Program-made: the position numbers and the translations under genes
Notes under the pieces: model-generated
What the model saw: the letters and a program-made list of their open reading frames with translations, nothing else
Told to the model about the DNA's origin: nothing
Databases searched by the model: none
Shown here: piece after piece, positions 63,401 to 64,000 of the stretch
Position numbering within the stretch: the first letter of the stretch is position 1
Layout: each line of letters opens with the position of its first letter
From: Ectopseudomonas guguanensis
GTDB taxonomy: Bacteria > Pseudomonadota > Gammaproteobacteria > Pseudomonadales > Pseudomonadaceae
NCBI RefSeq assembly: GCF_900104265.1
Contig: NZ_FNJJ01000011.1
Location: 62,001 to 126,000 of the forward strand
Direction of reading: 5' to 3'
DNA: 64,000 nt

Positions 63401-64000
63401 CTCACAGAGCAATACCACACAGGCACTGTCGGCCAGGACGAACGCCTGACGCTGCGCCGGCCAGGCCGGATCGAGTGGCACGAAGGCAGCGCCGACCTTG
63501 AGCGCAGCCAGCAGGCCGATGACGAAAGCCGGCGAACGCTGCAGGCACAGCCCGACGCGCTGCTCCGGTGCCACGCCCAGGGCAAGCAGGTGCTGCGCCA
63601 GCTGATTGGCCTGGGCTTCCAGTGCCGCGAAGCTGAAGGGCACGCCGTCGTGCATCAATGCCACGGCCTCGCCGTGCACCTGCGGCAGCCACAGATCGAG
63701 CACGGTCGCAGCGGCGAACCTGCGCTCGACGCCCACAACCTGCGCCGGCTGCGCCGCGAGTTGCAGGTTGGCCAGCGGCGCTTGTGGCTGCGCCAGCAAT
63801 TGCTCCAGCAGATATTCGAAATCGGCGGCGAAACCAGCGATGCGCGGCGCTTCGAACAGATCCTGCGCATAGGTGAAGGCGGCCTCGATGCCCTCGGGCA
63901 GGTCGATGATATCCAGCCCCAGATCGAAGTGCGCGGCCTGCTCGTCCAGCTGACTCGCGCTGAGGGTCACGCCAGGCAGGGCCAGATCCTGGGCCAGGGC
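57407..64000 (-). CDS. non-ribosomal peptide synthetase, two modules visible (5' end beyond window)
   Basis: About 2200 residues are visible; the reading frame is still open at the right edge. Order: end of a C domain, A (TSGTTGQPKG near nt 63270), T (LGGDS near 62130), E (HHLAVDGVSW near 61560, EGHGR), DCL-type C (HHVLIDAW near 60180), A (TSGSTGEPKG near 58760), T (LGGHS near 57610). Codes read by eye: first A domain DLTKIGHVG, an aspartate code; second DIWELTADD, a diaminobutyrate code. There is no TE; the peptide passes to the next NRPS, whose GTG overlaps this TGA. The SyrP-like hydroxylase and the PvdH-like aminotransferase match these two monomers. Confidence 0.95.
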   Translation of the reverse strand, partial: ALAQDLALPGVTLSASQLDEQAAHFDLGLDIIDLPEGIEAAFTYAQDLFEAPRIAGFAADFEYLLEQLLAQPQAPLANLQLAAQPAQVVGVERRFAAATVLDLWLPQVHGEAVALMHDGVPFSFAALEAQANQLAQHLLALGVAPEQRVGLCLQRSPAFVIGLLAALKVGAAFVPLDPAWPAQRQAFVLADSACVVLLCESASVQGFNGPQLDFSADAPWRQQTSEAPAVPVHPQQAAYLIYTSGTTGQPKGAMISHAALADYVQGLLEQLALAPEASMAMVSTVAADLGHTVLFGALLSGRTLHLLSAETVADADSLADYLSTQQVGILKIVPTHLAGLLQAGAGERAIPAHALIFGGEALPAELVKEVKRLRPQCRVINHYGPSEATVGVLTHEVTDAELAALSGVVPIGRPLPNVRALILDAALTPLPQGAVGELYLGGPGLARGYLDRPGLTAASFLPDPFAKGERLYRTGDRARLLADGRIEFLGRGDDQVKVRGYRVALGEIVAQLRGLAGVADAHVQLDERGQLLAYVVAQDSSLDPAQVQAQLAERLPDYMLPSHVLLLERFPLTANGKLDRQALPQPQAAEQGFEAPHEGVEAQLAALWQQVLKVERVGRHDNFFALGGDSILSLQIIARARRQGIRLTPKQLFEKQSIAELAQVAVVAEASAAPANTSAEVTHAFALTPIQARFFAQPPARIGHWNQSLLLAADEPLDARELEQALQAVVRHHASLRLSFQRDAQGNWQQRYRDVQPTQELLWVCQVAANDDLPALCDEAQRSLDIERGPMLRAVLAQLPDGRNRLLLAVHHLAVDGVSWRVLLEDLQQAYAQRLAGQAISLAAVATNFQQWSAHLQALAGSPQLAAQLEYWQGFSAADACLPCDRPEGSAKVADAGQLQLQLDAATTARLLGEVPAAYRTQINDVLLAALAQALWQWSGRRRTVIGLEGHGREDDQLDLSRTLGWFTSLYPVALQAGDDLGATLKQVKEGLRQVPDKGIGYGVLKYLAKAPLEELTGQGLTFNYLGRFDDQAAGRWRLADEASGAPRDGSGPLANALAIDGQVRGGCLQLMLTYSRARFETSTVERLLDLYEQALRQLIEHCCAPGAGGLTPSDFPLATLGQAQLDALPHAPQQIEDLFPLAPMQQGILLHSQLEQGSGIYLMQDQYAVASALDVEAFTHAWQQVVQRHPALRTAFCNLEGTPHQLVLRQVPSPVQFLDFSELPRDEAEARLQAILREERQRGFDFTQAPLLRLRLVKFAEADLRIVQSHHHVLIDAWCRGLMLAEFFAQYRARLLGRSLQLPPARPYRDFIAWLARQDEASSRRYWRDELAGFDTVTPLPYRRQQGEAGMHDVSLALDAEQTRALAEQARRHQLTVNTFVQAAWALLLMRYSGRDDVLFGVTVAGRPTELEGIEEALGLFINTLPLRVRVPGAGATGLQLLQALQAQNAGMRQHEQLSLAEVQNLADTPRGQPLFDSLFVFENVPLGGEVQEAVETYRITPLANRTHTNYPLTVVLLPGASLTLQLSFDTQQFAVVDMQVVVGHFRRLLLQLSEAPQRPLSELRLLDDSERESLCQLGQGEMQPQWYAQSYLARFEAQVEQQGARTVARCQGQTLSYFELNERANRIGHGLIECGVQFDDVVALYAPRGLPLLSLIIGAFKAGAAYLALDERHPPARSARMLASSAAPVLITLREQLAQVQAMLAELPQPPRVLVYEDMLEHSRRDNPGRYAGSEHLAYLIYTSGSTGEPKGVMVNQRGMLNNQLAKVPYLQLGEADVIAQTAATGFDISVWQLLTAPLFGGALEIIPDAITHDPQALLACVAATGVSVLEAVPAVIDGMLDASPVALPALRWLLPTGEALSHELATRWFARYPQVPMINAYGPAECADDVALYRLHASPPRRQPIAIGLPTDNNRLYVLGGDLELLPAGVVGELYIGGTGVGRGYAARPGLTAERFVPDPFGAPGQRLYRSGDLARWNAEGQLEYVGRVDFQVKIRGQRIELGEIEACLLASAPLRQAVVVAHEGAAGTQLIAYGVAEAGQQVEVQALREALAAQLPAFMVPAQIILLPRLPLNANGKLDRRALPAPQAPVRSVEAPQGELEQHLAQLWRDLLKVEQVGRHDHFFELGGHSLLATRLLALIRETRGVTVPLAQAFEATTVASMASLIRGLESQALNDERLDALDDLMSALEEIQ

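Noticed and set aside
41427..64000. Calling the NRPS genes pyoverdine synthetases (pvdI/pvdJ/pvdD).
   Set aside because: Codes and tailoring genes are shared with pyoverdine systems, but the monomer order, the FhuF reductase and the lack of visible chromophore or maturation genes do not support the name.
1..64000. CRISPR arrays, tRNA or rRNA genes, insertion sequences.
   Set aside because: I saw no regularly spaced short repeats, no tRNA-like cloverleaf text at gene ends, and no transposase or integrase frame.

Overview
The window is about 64 kb of high-GC gammaproteobacterial chromosome and reads as a Pseudomonas. The evidence is the gene order cheR-cheV-flgA-flgM-flgN-flgZ beside flgBCDE and flgFGHIJKL, sigma-54 and sigma-28 flagellar promoters of Pseudomonas type, and pyoverdine-like NRPS specificity codes. 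The mendocina/oleovorans group is a guess only. I saw no rRNA, tRNA, CRISPR array, transposase or integrase.

Region 1 (1-10660, minus strand) is a tight sugar-biosynthesis operon directly downstream of flgL, where pseudomonads keep their flagellin glycosylation island. In transcription order: rfbF (CDP-glucose synthesis), rfbG (CDP-glucose 4,6-dehydratase), rfbH (C3 dehydrase with its [2Fe-2S] cysteines), a sugar nucleotidyltransferase, a CBS-GHMP sugar kinase, a NeuB-family synthase fused to a TIM-barrel isomerase-like domain, an FkbM methyltransferase, an acetolactate-synthase-like ThDP enzyme, and a second TIM-barrel isomerase-like protein cut by the left edge. The set suggests an unusual, perhaps branched, deoxysugar for flagellin.

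Region 2 (10865-27514) is the flagellar rod/hook/ring block. flgBCDE and flgFGHIJKL run on the minus strand, each behind a clear sigma-54 promoter. Beyond them are cheV-cheR (minus strand, with a strong terminator) and flgA, then flgM-flgN-flgZ (plus strand; a near-consensus FliA promoter precedes flgM). FlgI has an odd N-terminal extension and FlgL is longer than usual.

Region 3 (27492-30548) holds an MFS transporter, a 0.5-kb stretch with at most one small doubtful ORF, and the serine/threonine symporter sstT.

Region 4 (30643-64000) is a siderophore locus. A probable Fur box precedes an FhuC-type ATPase (plus strand). On the minus strand follow a FhuF-like reductase, a hydroxyornithine-acyltransferase-like protein, a SyrP-like Asp beta-hydroxylase, MbtH, a FhuD-like binding protein, a fused FhuB permease, a TonB-dependent receptor, a PvdH-like diaminobutyrate aminotransferase and two very large NRPSs, the upstream one cut by the right edge. 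The A-domain codes read by eye predict ...Asp(E)-Dab-Ser(E)-hOrn-like-Ser-hOrn-like(E)-TE. With Asp hydroxylation and two acyl-hydroxyornithines this would be a hexadentate ferric ligand. The genes therefore cover building block supply, assembly, uptake and iron release of one peptide siderophore. Ornithine N5-hydroxylase, export and the first NRPS modules must lie outside the window.
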